DNA of 64,000 nucleotides from Prevotella sp. (lineage in GTDB: Bacteria > Bacteroidota > Bacteroidia > Bacteroidales > Bacteroidaceae). The number at the start of each line of letters is the position of its first letter. The stretch's first letter is position 1. A program made the translations under genes and the position numbers. A model generated the notes under the pieces. It saw nothing but the letters and a program-made list of their open reading frames with translations, was not told the origin of the DNA and searched no databases. The DNA lies in contig JAFZUS010000128.1 of the NCBI GenBank assembly GCA_017618275.1, positions 1-64,000 on the forward strand, written 5' to 3'. Of this stretch, positions 8,424 through 17,068 are shown piece after piece.

Positions 8424-10244
8424 ATGACAAGAGAAGAGAACGAGAAACGGTTGGCGTATTTGAAAGGGATTGTTAGCAGGTTGCCAGACAAGCCTGGAAG
8501 TTATCAATTCTATGACGAGACGAAAACTATCATTTATGTAGGCAAGGCGAAAAACCTCAAGGCGAGGGTTTCGTCTTATTTCCATACAGAGGTGGATCGA
8601 TTCAAGACAAAAGTGCTCGTCAGCAAAATCTTCGACATCAGTTATACGGTAGTAAACACCGAAGAAGATGCCCTACTCCTGGAAAACTCTCTCATCAAGA
8701 AATACAATCCTCGCTATAATGTGTTGTTGAAAGACGGCAAGACCTACCCTTCGATCTGTGTCACCAACGAGTTCTTCCCACGAATCTTCAAAACACGAAC
8801 AATCAACAAGAAATGGGGTACCTATTACGGGCCTTATGCGCACGTAGGAGCCATGTACGACATCCTCAATCTGATCAAGGAACTCTACCATCCACGTACC
8901 TGTCGACAACCTGTCACAAAGGAGGGTGTGGAGACAGGAAAATATAGAGTCTGCTTAGACTATCATATCAAGAAATGTATGGGTCCTTGCGTGGGTAAAC
9001 AAGGCTACGAAGACTATCAAAAGAATATCGCCCAGGCTCGTGAGATCCTGAAAGGCAACACCCGTCAGGTGCTGAAAGATCTTAAAGAGGAAATGCTTCA
9101 ACTGAGCGAAGAATTACGCTTTGAAGAGGCCGAGGAAGTGAAACGAAAATACCTGGCATTAGATGGTTTTGTCAGCAAGAGTGAGGTCGTCAGCCACACC
9201 ATCAATAACGTCGATGTATTCTCAATTACGAGCGACGAGAAAATGGCATTCATCAACTATCTGCATGTCTCAAACGGTAGCATTAACCAGAGTTTTACCA
9301 TTGAATACAAGAAGAAACTGAATGAGACAGACGAAGAACTTCTGCAGTTAGGTATCGTAGAATTACGAGAACGATTTAAAAGCGATTCGAAGGAAATCAT
9401 CTTAGAAAAAGAGGTGGATATAGAACTGGAAGGTGTCAAGTTTACGATACCCAAAATGGGCGATAAAAAGACGCTTCTCGACCTGTCGATTATGAACGGA
9501 AAACAATATAAAATAGACCGTTTGAAACAGGCAGAAAAACTCAATCCAGAACAGCGTCAGACACGGCTGATGAAGGAGTTGCAAGACAAACTTCATCTAC
9601 CCAAACTACCCTACCAGATCGAGTGCTTCGACAACTCAAATATCTCTGGTACAGACGCAGTTGCGTCATGCGTGGTTTTTAAGGCAATGAAGCCAAGTAA
9701 AAAAGACTATAAACACTTCAATATCAAGACAGTAGTAAGTCCTGACGACTATGCATCGATGAAGGAAGTAGTAGGGCGTCGATATCGTAGAATGCTTGAT
9801 GAAGAACAACCCCTGCCCGACCTTATTATTGCGGATGGCGGTAAGGGTCAGATGGAGATCATCAGGCAGGTGATTCAAGACGAACTCAACCTTGATATCC
9901 CTATTGCCGGACTTGCCAAAGACGACCGCCATCGCACCAACGAACTACTCTATGGGTTCCCTCCCATCCACATTGCGCTGAAGGTAGATAGCGAACTTTT
10001 CCACATACTTACGCAGATCCAAGACGAAGTACATCGCTTCGCCATTGAATTCCATCGAAACAAGCGTTCTAAGCGCGCTCTGCACTCCGAGTTGGATGAT
10101 ATCAAGGGAATCGGTCCCAAAACGCGTGACGGGCTTCTAAATGGCCTTAAATCGGTCAAGAAGATCCGTGAGGCTGACCTCGAAACGCTCAGTGCCCTCA
10201 TCGGGCCCTCAAAAGCCCAAATCGTCTATGACTACTTCCACTAA
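8424..10244 (+). CDS. uvrC: Excinuclease ABC subunit C
   Basis: Endonuclease of nucleotide excision repair; makes the 3' and 5' incisions at lesions marked by UvrAB. About 606 aa from MTREENEKRLAYLKG at 8424 (a TTG 21 bp earlier is possible). N-terminal GIY-YIG domain: LPDKPGSYQFYDE, TIIYVGKAKNLKARVSSYF. Cysteine segment CLDYHIKKCMGPCVG (about 178-192); UVR helix LRFEEAEEVKRKYLAL; RNase H-like domain ECFDNSNISGTDAVAS, DLIIADGGKGQ; C-terminal helix-hairpin-helix DDIKGIGPKTRDGLL. Housekeeping gene in the mnmG-apt-uvrC cluster. Confidence 0.97.
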   Translation: MTREENEKRLAYLKGIVSRLPDKPGSYQFYDETKTIIYVGKAKNLKARVSSYFHTEVDRFKTKVLVSKIFDISYTVVNTEEDALLLENSLIKKYNPRYNVLLKDGKTYPSICVTNEFFPRIFKTRTINKKWGTYYGPYAHVGAMYDILNLIKELYHPRTCRQPVTKEGVETGKYRVCLDYHIKKCMGPCVGKQGYEDYQKNIAQAREILKGNTRQVLKDLKEEMLQLSEELRFEEAEEVKRKYLALDGFVSKSEVVSHTINNVDVFSITSDEKMAFINYLHVSNGSINQSFTIEYKKKLNETDEELLQLGIVELRERFKSDSKEIILEKEVDIELEGVKFTIPKMGDKKTLLDLSIMNGKQYKIDRLKQAEKLNPEQRQTRLMKELQDKLHLPKLPYQIECFDNSNISGTDAVASCVVFKAMKPSKKDYKHFNIKTVVSPDDYASMKEVVGRRYRRMLDEEQPLPDLIIADGGKGQMEIIRQVIQDELNLDIPIAGLAKDDRHRTNELLYGFPPIHIALKVDSELFHILTQIQDEVHRFAIEFHRNKRSKRALHSELDDIKGIGPKTRDGLLNGLKSVKKIREADLETLSALIGPSKAQIVYDYFH

Positions 10245-10617
10245 TTGTTGCGCGTTGCAGCGTTGCAGTTCCAAAATAGATTCTAGGATAGTCAAAAATT
10301 AACTCTATATTTATATATAAATATAGAAGTATTTTAGGGTATAGGAAAACCCTTTAGAGAACTGCAACACTGCAACAACCGCAACAGAAGGGCCGAAAGA
10401 TTCTTACAATATCCGAATTGCATAATAAGGCGAAAACACTTGTTAATAAGGGGATAATTGCGGGAATTAATAGTAACAATTGTTAGATTTAATAGTAGCA
10501 ATTGCAGGATTTAACGTGCGATTTTGGATAGTAAAAAGGAGTAATTTGAAAAAACATGTCAGAAAAATATTTGGTTCTTTCGAAATAAAGTTGTATCTTT
10601 GCCGAAAATTGAGAAAA
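10245..10617. repeat. Gene-free stretch with nested inverted repeats and a 22-bp tandem array
   Basis: Three structures lie in this 373-bp gap. First, GTTGCAGCGTTGCAGTTC (10254-10271) pairs with GAACTGCAACACTGCAAC (10359-10376), 17 of 18 matching, around 87 bp. Second, at its centre a perfect 22-bp AT palindrome at 10305-10326. Third, tandem 22-bp units at 10457-10478, 10479-10500 and a partial unit at 10501-10514, each beginning ATTG and carrying TTAATAGTA. The same 22-bp unit recurs at 33631-33674. No coding sequence is evident. Confidence 0.8.
10594..10601 (+). promoter_or_regulatory. -7 and -33 promoter of dtd operon
   Basis: TATCTTTG at 10594-10601 with TTTG at 10570-10573, a 20-bp spacer, fitting the Bacteroidetes -33/-7 consensus. 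The ATG of dtd is 17 nt after the box. Confidence 0.7.
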
Positions 10618-11070
10618 ATGAGAGCAGTTATCCAGCGTGTCAGTCACGCCAGCGTCACTATTGAGGGAACGGTAAAAAGCCGGATTCAGCAGGGTTTTCT
10701 CATCCTGTTGGGCATCTGCGACGCGGACTCGATGGAAGATGTGGATTGGCTGGTGAAGAAGATCGCTAATCTGCGTGTGTTCGGCGACGAAAACGACGTG
10801 ATGAACCGCTCCATTCTCGACGTTGATGGTGAAGCCCTCGTCGTGAGTCAATTCACACTCTACGCCAGTTATAAGAAAGGCAACCGTCCCTCTTGGTTCC
10901 GTGCTGGCTCCCACGAGCACTCTATCCCACTCTACGAAGCCTTCTGCGCCCAACTGTCCGAGGCCATTGGCAAGCCAGTTGGTACAGGCGAATTTGGCGC
11001 AGACATGAAGGTGGAACTCTTGAATGATGGTCCTGTCACCATATGTATGGATACTAAAAACAAAGAATAA
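10618..11070 (+). CDS. dtd: D-aminoacyl-tRNA deacylase
   Basis: Hydrolyses D-amino acids wrongly attached to tRNA. 150 aa, the usual size. Signatures: MRAVIQRVSHASVTIEG at the N terminus, the catalytic region ALVVSQFTLYASYKKGNRPS (SQxT motif, about residues 76-79) and the C-terminal NDGPVT motif (about 139-144) that with SQFT blocks L-amino acids. It is first in a run of same-strand genes: dtd, three small membrane proteins, MazG-like protein, deoC. Confidence 0.96.
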   Translation: MRAVIQRVSHASVTIEGTVKSRIQQGFLILLGICDADSMEDVDWLVKKIANLRVFGDENDVMNRSILDVDGEALVVSQFTLYASYKKGNRPSWFRAGSHEHSIPLYEAFCAQLSEAIGKPVGTGEFGADMKVELLNDGPVTICMDTKNKE

Positions 11071-11072
11071 CT

Positions 11073-11294
11073 ATGGACAGAAGACAAATTACCAATTACG
11101 TGAACTTTGCAGCGCTGATTTGCTACATCATCGGACGCATTGCAAACATGGGCATCCTCATCTGGATCGGCCTTGGTATCATGACCCTTTCGAGCATCTG
11201 GACGATTATCCATTGGAAAGAAAACGACAAGATGTCGAACTACATCAGCGTTGCTTTCTTAGTACTTGTAGGCTTATCGCTCTTCGGAATCTAA
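11073..11294 (+). CDS. Small membrane protein, unknown
   Basis: 73 aa starting 2 bp after dtd, so clearly cotranscribed. Two or three hydrophobic segments are visible (about 8-25, 28-46, 58-73), separated by HWKENDKM. No catalytic motif and no family I recognise. The phrase HWKE-near-a-helix-end recurs in the next gene (AFHWKEYERD), suggesting the two are distant paralogues. Function unknown. Confidence 0.7.
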   Translation: MDRRQITNYVNFAALICYIIGRIANMGILIWIGLGIMTLSSIWTIIHWKENDKMSNYISVAFLVLVGLSLFGI

Positions 11295-11318
11295 GACATC
11301 AAAAAGGTTCATCATGGA

Positions 11319-11567
11319 ATGAAGAAATATCTAAGAGAAATAGAGGTTTCGGGCCTGATCCTAACGGCTATAGGCATTGTCTGTGCTTTGATCTGGAACA
11401 CGAGTTTTGGAGCGTGGGCCTGTGGATTCGGGCTGCTATTGCTACTCGTCGTCTTCCTCTATAAAGCCTTCCATTGGAAGGAATATGAGCGTGATAATAA
11501 GCAGTATATCTTCATCATACTCATTGCCATCCTAATATTGTTCATTCAAATACTGATCAAACGATGA
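11319..11567 (+). CDS. Small membrane protein, unknown
   Basis: 82 aa, start MKKYLREIEVSG at 11319. Three hydrophobic segments (about 10-25, 28-46, 60-80) flank a charged FHWKEYERDNKQ loop like that of the preceding gene. Its end overlaps the start of the next gene by 4 bp (ATGA), indicating translational coupling. Not recognised; probably part of a set of three inner-membrane micro-proteins. Confidence 0.7.
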   Translation: MKKYLREIEVSGLILTAIGIVCALIWNTSFGAWACGFGLLLLLVVFLYKAFHWKEYERDNKQYIFIILIAILILFIQILIKR

Positions 11568-11851
11568 TAATGGACAAACTCATCACACAAATAAAAGAAG
11601 AATGGTCGGATATTGCGAGCCACAAAATGAAGAAATTCATAATCATGGTGGCATTGGCTGTAGTAATATCCTTTATAGGGGCCTTACTACATTCAAACAT
11701 AGTAATCTTCATAGGAATTGCAATTTTATTATGGGAAGGTTATTATATAAGAAATGCACAATTTGAATTTGAATCAATAATGGAAGGAATATCAGCAATT
11801 CTCATTTTTCTTGCAGCCTTTGGATTAATAATAGGTATAATAAAAATATGA
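11564..11851 (+). CDS. Small membrane protein, unknown
   Basis: 95 aa starting MIMDKLITQIKEEW. The first 25 residues are charged and helical, followed by three hydrophobic segments (about 26-42, 43-60, 75-93). The coding sequence is distinctly AT-rich compared with dtd and the MazG gene on either side. It overlaps the upstream gene by 4 bp and the downstream MazG gene by 4 bp. No known family recognised. Confidence 0.68.
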   Translation: MIMDKLITQIKEEWSDIASHKMKKFIIMVALAVVISFIGALLHSNIVIFIGIAILLWEGYYIRNAQFEFESIMEGISAILIFLAAFGLIIGIIKI

Positions 11852-12195
11852 CCATCAAGGAAGCACAGGAATTGGTAGACCGCTGGATCAAGGAATATGG
11901 CGTGCGCTACTTCTCAGAACTGACGAATATGACGGTTCTGACAGAGGAAGTAGGTGAACTGGCACGAATCATCGCCCGCAGGTATGGCGACCAGTCGTGG
12001 AAGGCAGAGGACCCACGAGGCGAAGATAACGGTAAACAGGCCCTCGGCGAGGAGATGGCGGATGTGCTCTGGGTGTTGCTCTGTCTGGCTAATCAGACGG
12101 AGGTAGATCTCACAGCAGAACTTGAAAAGAGCATCGAAAAGAAGACCCAGCGCGACTCGCTCAGACATATTCACAACAAGAAACTTATGGCGTAA
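11848..12195 (+). CDS. MazG-like nucleotide pyrophosphohydrolase
   Basis: 115-aa all-alpha NTP pyrophosphatase; probably hydrolyses a (d)NTP to the monophosphate and pyrophosphate. The Mg-binding motif is seen as TEEVGELARI (about 32-41) and GEEMADVLWVLLCLAN (about 72-87), the EExxE...ExxD pattern of the MazG/iMazG superfamily. The length fits single-domain MazG proteins. It sits between the small membrane proteins and deoC, so it may serve nucleotide clean-up alongside deoxynucleoside catabolism. Confidence 0.88.
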   Translation: MTIKEAQELVDRWIKEYGVRYFSELTNMTVLTEEVGELARIIARRYGDQSWKAEDPRGEDNGKQALGEEMADVLWVLLCLANQTEVDLTAELEKSIEKKTQRDSLRHIHNKKLMA

Positions 12196-12222
12196 GAATC
12201 ATTCATAAAAAACAATATCATT

Positions 12223-13146
12223 ATGGCAGAACATCACCACGAGCATCACCACGAGATGCCACAAAAGAGCCGGATAGAAGAGGCTCTGAGCAAGTACAAC
12301 CTCGACGTGAAGGACGAGGAAGTGAAGGAAGCAGTGAAGAAAATCATTGCTGAGAAAGTACACGAGAACGATAACCTCGAAGTGAAGAAATTCCTGATGG
12401 GCAGCGTGGAACTGACTACCCTGAAGACCACCGACTCCGATGAGTCAGTGCTGGCCTTTACAGAGCGTGTGAACCAGTTCGAGGAGGCCTACCCTAACCT
12501 ACCCCATGTAGCCACCATCTGCGTCTATCCACGCTTTGCGAAGATTGTTTCAGAGACCCTGGAGGTAGAAGGTGTCGAGGTGGCTTGTGTATCGGGCTCA
12601 TTCCCCAGTTCTCAGGCCTTGATCGAGGTGAAGACGATAGAGACCAGTCTGGCCGTAAAAGACGGCGCCACAGAGATCGATATGGTGCTCAGCGTGGGTG
12701 CCTTCCTCAGTGGCGACTACGACACTGTCTGCGACGAGATCCAACAGATGAAGGAGGCCTGTGGCGACAAAAAGATGAAGGTCATCTTAGAAACAGGTTG
12801 TCTGAAGACAGCCTCGAACATCAAGACAGCCTCGCTCCTTGCCATGTATTCAGGTGCCGACTACATCAAGACTTCTACAGGCAAAGAGCAACCGGCTGCC
12901 ACACCAGAGGCTGCCTACGTGATGTGTCAGGCCATCAAGGAATACTACGAAAAAACAGGCATACAGATTGGTTTTAAGCCCGCTGGTGGCCTGAATTCAG
13001 TAATGGACGCACTAATCTACTACACGATTGTAAAGGAGGTTCTGGGCGAGAAATGGCTCACCAACCAGTGGTTCCGCATGGGTACCTCTCGACTCGCAAA
13101 CCTGTTGTTGAGCGAAGTCGTTGGCGAGGAAGTGAAATTCTTCTAA
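12223..13146 (+). CDS. deoC: Deoxyribose-phosphate aldolase
   Basis: Class I aldolase cleaving 2-deoxyribose-5-phosphate to glyceraldehyde-3-phosphate and acetaldehyde. Schiff-base lysine segment DYIKTSTGKEQPAATPE (Lys about 217-222) and the second lysine in GFKPAGGLNS. CVYPRFAKIV and EIDMVLSVGAFLSGDYD also match DeoC. At 307 aa it is longer than the about 220-260 aa bacterial norm; the extra length is an N-terminal helical extension (about residues 15-65) preceded by a histidine-rich start, EHHHEHHHEM (about 3-12). A strong terminator follows, so it ends the dtd operon. Confidence 0.95.
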   Translation: MAEHHHEHHHEMPQKSRIEEALSKYNLDVKDEEVKEAVKKIIAEKVHENDNLEVKKFLMGSVELTTLKTTDSDESVLAFTERVNQFEEAYPNLPHVATICVYPRFAKIVSETLEVEGVEVACVSGSFPSSQALIEVKTIETSLAVKDGATEIDMVLSVGAFLSGDYDTVCDEIQQMKEACGDKKMKVILETGCLKTASNIKTASLLAMYSGADYIKTSTGKEQPAATPEAAYVMCQAIKEYYEKTGIQIGFKPAGGLNSVMDALIYYTIVKEVLGEKWLTNQWFRMGTSRLANLLLSEVVGEEVKFF

Positions 13147-13170
13147 GAATTAAGGAATCCAATACAAAGG

Positions 13171-13208
13171 AGAACTCCAGTGCGCCCCTAAGCGCACTGG
13201 AGTTCTTT
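13171..13208 (+). terminator. Strong intrinsic terminator after deoC
   Basis: Perfect 15-bp stem AGAACTCCAGTGCGC (13171-13185) with GCGCACTGGAGTTCT (13192-13206), 6-nt loop, then TTT. A second smaller hairpin GCGCACT-CA-AGTGCGC (13214-13229) follows and repeats the same core. Confidence 0.88.
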
Positions 13209-13240
13209 CGTATGCGCACTCAAGTGCGCCAGTAGACGTA

Positions 13241-14215
13241 CTACTTGTTTCTCTGGATGACGTATTCCAGATAAGCGGTAAAAGCCTCCTTCAATTCTGG
13301 TTTGACGCTTTCATCGATATATTTCTGCGCCTCCTGGGCAAACTCTTCCATCTTCTGTTCAGCATACTCAATGCCTCCATGTTGCTTGGTAAACTCAACA
13401 AGGACTGCGATTTCATCGGAGTTAATAGTACCAGCCTTCACTTTCTTGGCCAGTGTCTGCATCGACTCATAGTTGGAGTTGTTTAGGGCATAGATCACAG
13501 GCAGAGTTAATTTGCCTTCCGTCATATCATTACCCGTAGGCTTTCCGATTTCCTTCGAATCGTAATAATCGAAAATATCGTCACGGATTTGGAAGATCAT
13601 ACCGATATTATGTCCGAATTTTCGTGCTTTTGCTATCTCTGCTTCAGACGCTCCGGCAGAGATGGCTCCCAACTCAGAACAAGCCTCGAATAGTACTGCC
13701 GTCTTTTTGTTAATGACCTGATAATAAACGTCTTCCGAAATTTCCTGATTAGAGATATTCGAAAGTTGAAGTATTTCTCCAGCAGCAAGGATTCTTCCCA
13801 AATCAGCCAAAAGTTGTACGATTCTATGATTATTTGACAAGGCAACTCTCAACAAGGCTGTAGAAAGGATATAATCACCCACAAGAACTGCCACCTTATT
13901 ATTATACGAAGCGTTGACAGAGGCTTGCCCTCGACGTTCACTACTCTCATCCACTACATCATCATGAACCAAACTGGCAGTATGAAGCAGTTCCAGACCC
14001 AAGGCAGAATTCTGAGTCACATCAGATATCTTACCGTAATTGAGAGCAGTCAACAGAATCAAGATAGGACGCATGCGCTTGCCACCTCTTTGACGAATAT
14101 GTGAAAGTACGGTACCAAGAAGACCATCCTCCTCAGATAAACACTGATTGAACAACTCAACAAAGTTGTTCATCTCGCCCTCGATGGGTTTTCTTATCGT
14201 TGACAAATAATCCAT
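13241..14215 (-). CDS. Polyprenyl (trans-isoprenyl) diphosphate synthase
   Basis: Builds long-chain isoprenyl diphosphate, most likely for the menaquinone side chain. 324 aa. First Asp-rich motif LVHDDVVDESSERRG (DDxxD, about 88-92), second FQIRDDIFDYY (about 210-220). GGKRMRPILILLTA is the substrate-binding region and KKTAVLFEACSELGA is typical. The -7 box TAATTTTG lies on the minus strand at 14236-14243. It is divergent from polA and converges on deoC with two hairpins between. Octaprenyl synthase (IspB-like) is the likely subtype, but chain length cannot be read safely. Confidence 0.92.
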   Translation of the reverse strand: MDYLSTIRKPIEGEMNNFVELFNQCLSEEDGLLGTVLSHIRQRGGKRMRPILILLTALNYGKISDVTQNSALGLELLHTASLVHDDVVDESSERRGQASVNASYNNKVAVLVGDYILSTALLRVALSNNHRIVQLLADLGRILAAGEILQLSNISNQEISEDVYYQVINKKTAVLFEACSELGAISAGASEAEIAKARKFGHNIGMIFQIRDDIFDYYDSKEIGKPTGNDMTEGKLTLPVIYALNNSNYESMQTLAKKVKAGTINSDEIAVLVEFTKQHGGIEYAEQKMEEFAQEAQKYIDESVKPELKEAFTAYLEYVIQRNK

Positions 14216-14235
14216 TTCGCACAGAATTTTGATAC

Positions 14236-14243
14236 AAAATTAG
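14236..14243 (-). promoter_or_regulatory. -7 promoter element of the polyprenyl synthase gene
   Basis: Minus strand TAATTTTG, full consensus match, 21 bp before the start codon. Confidence 0.55.
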
Positions 14244-14302
14244 TAAAAACCGATGGAATTCGAAGAATTTTAAGTAATTTTACAGCGAAAATTAAGAAAG
14301 TT

Positions 14303-17068
14303 ATGCAGAAATTATTTCTTTTAGACGCCTACGCACTGATTTATCGCAGTTATTATGCGTTCATCAAAAACCCACGAATCAACTCGAAGGGTCTCAATAC
14401 GAGTGCAATTGTTGGCTTCCTGAACACCCTGAACGAAGTACTGGAAAAAGAGAAACCTACCCATATCGGTGTGGCCTTCGACCCTCACGGGCCTACCTTC
14501 CGCAGCGAGGCTTTTCCTGAGTATAAGTCCCAGCGTGAAGAGACACCAGAGGATATCCGCAAGGCTGTACCCATCATCAAAGACCTGCTCAGGGCCTATC
14601 GTATTCCTATCCTTCAAGTGGACGGTTTCGAGGCGGATGATGTCATCGGAACACTGGCTAAAAAGGCCGGTTCCATCGGCGTGGAAACTTATATGCTGAC
14701 ACCTGATAAGGACTATGGACAATTGGTAAGTGACAACGTCAAGATATTTCGACCCCGTCATGGAGGCGGTTACGAGACGATGGGACCGAAAGAGGTGATG
14801 GAGAAATACGGCATTCCATCGACAGAATCCGTCATTGACCTCCTGGCACTAATGGGTGACTCAGCGGATAATTTCCCTGGTTGTCCTGGTGTGGGTGAGA
14901 AGACAGCCGTAAAACTCATTGAAGAGTTTGGAAGCATCGAACAGTTGTTGGCGCGTTCGAGTGAGATCAAGGGCAAGTTGCGTGAGAAGGTGGAAGAGCA
15001 TGTTGACGATATCAAGATGAGTTACTTCCTCGCCACCATCAAAACCGATGTTCCCATCGACCTCGATATGGAAGCATTGAAACTTGTTGAGCCTGATAAG
15101 GACGAACTCGGCAAATTGCTCCTCGAACTGGAGATGAAATCGTTTGCAGAGCGAGTTCTTAAAAAAAGCCAAAAACCGCAAATACCCGTTAACGCACAAC
15201 TCGATCTCTTTGCAGAATTTCCAGTCGACGGGGCGAATCTGAGCGAAAATTCGAGTTTTGAGACGCTTAAAACAACGCCTCACGACTATAAACTCGTTGA
15301 AAATGAGGAAGATTTGAGGAAATTGTGTGATTATTTCTTGACAAACGAAATTCTCAGTCTAGACACGGAAACAACCTCAACGAGTCCAATCGATGCAGAA
15401 TTGGTAGGTTTGAGTTTCGCCGTGAAGGAATTCGAGGCATTTTATGTCCCCGTTCCAGCCAATCGTGAAGAAGCGTTGCGAATTGTTAATATCTTTAAAG
15501 AGGTCTATGAGAGTGTAAAAATCCTCAAGGTTGGGCAAAATCTGAAGTACGACCTCGAGGTACTCTGCAACTATGACATCCATCTGGCAGGTCCGATGTG
15601 GGACACGATGATCGCCCACTATCTCATCCAACCCGAACTCCGTCACAACATGGACTATATGGCTGAGATCTATCTCAACTACCAGACCATCCATATCGAT
15701 GAACTCATCGGACCCAAGGGAAAGAACCAACGTTCGATGCGCGACCTTGAGCCTTCGAAAGTGTATGAATATGCAGCGGAGGATGCCGACATCACCTTAC
15801 GCCTGAAGAACAAACTCGAACCCGAACTGAAGAAATTCGAATGCGAAGACCTCTTCTATAACATCGAGATGCCATTGATGCCTGTGCTCGCAGAGATGGA
15901 GATGAACGGGGTCTGTCTGGATACAGCATCGTTGCAAGAAACGTCAGATATTTTAACCAAGAGAATGCTAGAAATCGAGCAGCGTATCTACGAACTCGCA
16001 GGCGAACATTTCAATATTGCCTCACCCAAACAAGTGGGTGATATCCTCTTCGACAAGTTGAAGATTGTAGAGAAAGCCAAGAAGACCAAGACGGGCCAGT
16101 ACGTCACCTCGGAAGATGTGCTTCAGCAACTCCGAAACAAGCACGAAATCGTGGCAGACATCTTGGAACACAGAGGTTTAAAGAAGTTGCTCGGCACATA
16201 CGTCGATGCCCTACCCTCTCTGATTAATAAGCGCACGGGACATATCCACACTTCGTTTAATCAGACGATTACCGCCACAGGTCGTCTTTCTTCGAGTGAT
16301 CCGAATCTGCAGAATATCCCTATCAGAGGCGAGGATGGTAAAGAGATAAGAAAAGCCTTTGTACCAGAGTCTGGATGTCTGTTCTTTTCAGCAGACTATT
16401 CACAGATTGAATTGCGTGTGATGGCACATCTGTCGCAGGATGAAAATATGATCCGTGTGTTTAATGAAGGCAAGGATCTGCATGCGGCCACCGCAGCTAA
16501 TATCTATAAGAAGCCCATCGAAGAAGTGACACGCGACGAACGTACCAAATCGAAACGTGCCAATTTCGGTATCATCTATGGCATCACCGTCTTTGGTTTG
16601 GCAGAACGTTTAGACATCCCTCGCGATGAAGCCAAGATGCTCATCGACGGCTATTTCGCTACCTTCCCACAGGTACACGACTACATGGAGAAATCGAAGG
16701 AGATTGCCCGTCAGAAAGGCTATGTCACGACCTTATTCGGTCGTCGCCGATACCTGCCGGATATCAACTCACACAATGCCACCGTTCGTGGTTTTGCCGA
16801 GCGTAACGCTATCAATGCCCCCATTCAGGGCACTGCTGCTGATATCATCAAAGTGGCGATGATACATATCTTCCAACGCTTTAAGGCAGAGGGCATCAAG
16901 AGCAAGATGATCCTGCAGGTACACGACGAACTCAACTTCTCCGTCATCCCTGAGGAGAAAGAAAAAGTTGAGCATATTGTGATTGAAGAAATGCAGCGTG
17001 CAATCGACTTAAAAGTGCCTCTCGTGGCCGACTCCGGCTTCGGCAACAACTGGCTCGAGGCTCATTAA
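14303..17068 (+). CDS. polA: DNA polymerase I
   Basis: Repair and Okazaki-fragment processing polymerase, 921 aa. N-terminal 5'-3' nuclease: FLLDAYALIYRSYYAF, GFEADDVIGTLAKKA, GDSADNFPGCPGVGEKTA. The 3'-5' proofreading domain is intact: SLDTETTSTSP (Exo I, about 352), VGQNLKYDLEVL (Exo II), YEYAAEDADITLRL (Exo III). Polymerase domain: FSADYSQIELRVMAHLS (motif A, about 696-712), RANFGIIYGITVFGLA (motif B), LQVHDELNF (motif C). The last 4 bp overlap the end of the convergent gene. A degenerate -7 box (TAATTTTA, 14275-14282) precedes it. Confidence 0.97.
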   Translation: MQKLFLLDAYALIYRSYYAFIKNPRINSKGLNTSAIVGFLNTLNEVLEKEKPTHIGVAFDPHGPTFRSEAFPEYKSQREETPEDIRKAVPIIKDLLRAYRIPILQVDGFEADDVIGTLAKKAGSIGVETYMLTPDKDYGQLVSDNVKIFRPRHGGGYETMGPKEVMEKYGIPSTESVIDLLALMGDSADNFPGCPGVGEKTAVKLIEEFGSIEQLLARSSEIKGKLREKVEEHVDDIKMSYFLATIKTDVPIDLDMEALKLVEPDKDELGKLLLELEMKSFAERVLKKSQKPQIPVNAQLDLFAEFPVDGANLSENSSFETLKTTPHDYKLVENEEDLRKLCDYFLTNEILSLDTETTSTSPIDAELVGLSFAVKEFEAFYVPVPANREEALRIVNIFKEVYESVKILKVGQNLKYDLEVLCNYDIHLAGPMWDTMIAHYLIQPELRHNMDYMAEIYLNYQTIHIDELIGPKGKNQRSMRDLEPSKVYEYAAEDADITLRLKNKLEPELKKFECEDLFYNIEMPLMPVLAEMEMNGVCLDTASLQETSDILTKRMLEIEQRIYELAGEHFNIASPKQVGDILFDKLKIVEKAKKTKTGQYVTSEDVLQQLRNKHEIVADILEHRGLKKLLGTYVDALPSLINKRTGHIHTSFNQTITATGRLSSSDPNLQNIPIRGEDGKEIRKAFVPESGCLFFSADYSQIELRVMAHLSQDENMIRVFNEGKDLHAATAANIYKKPIEEVTRDERTKSKRANFGIIYGITVFGLAERLDIPRDEAKMLIDGYFATFPQVHDYMEKSKEIARQKGYVTTLFGRRRYLPDINSHNATVRGFAERNAINAPIQGTAADIIKVAMIHIFQRFKAEGIKSKMILQVHDELNFSVIPEEKEKVEHIVIEEMQRAIDLKVPLVADSGFGNNWLEAH

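Noticed and set aside
10245-10617. CRISPR-like array
   Set aside because: The 22-bp units are directly adjacent without spacers, only two to three in number, and no cas gene is present.
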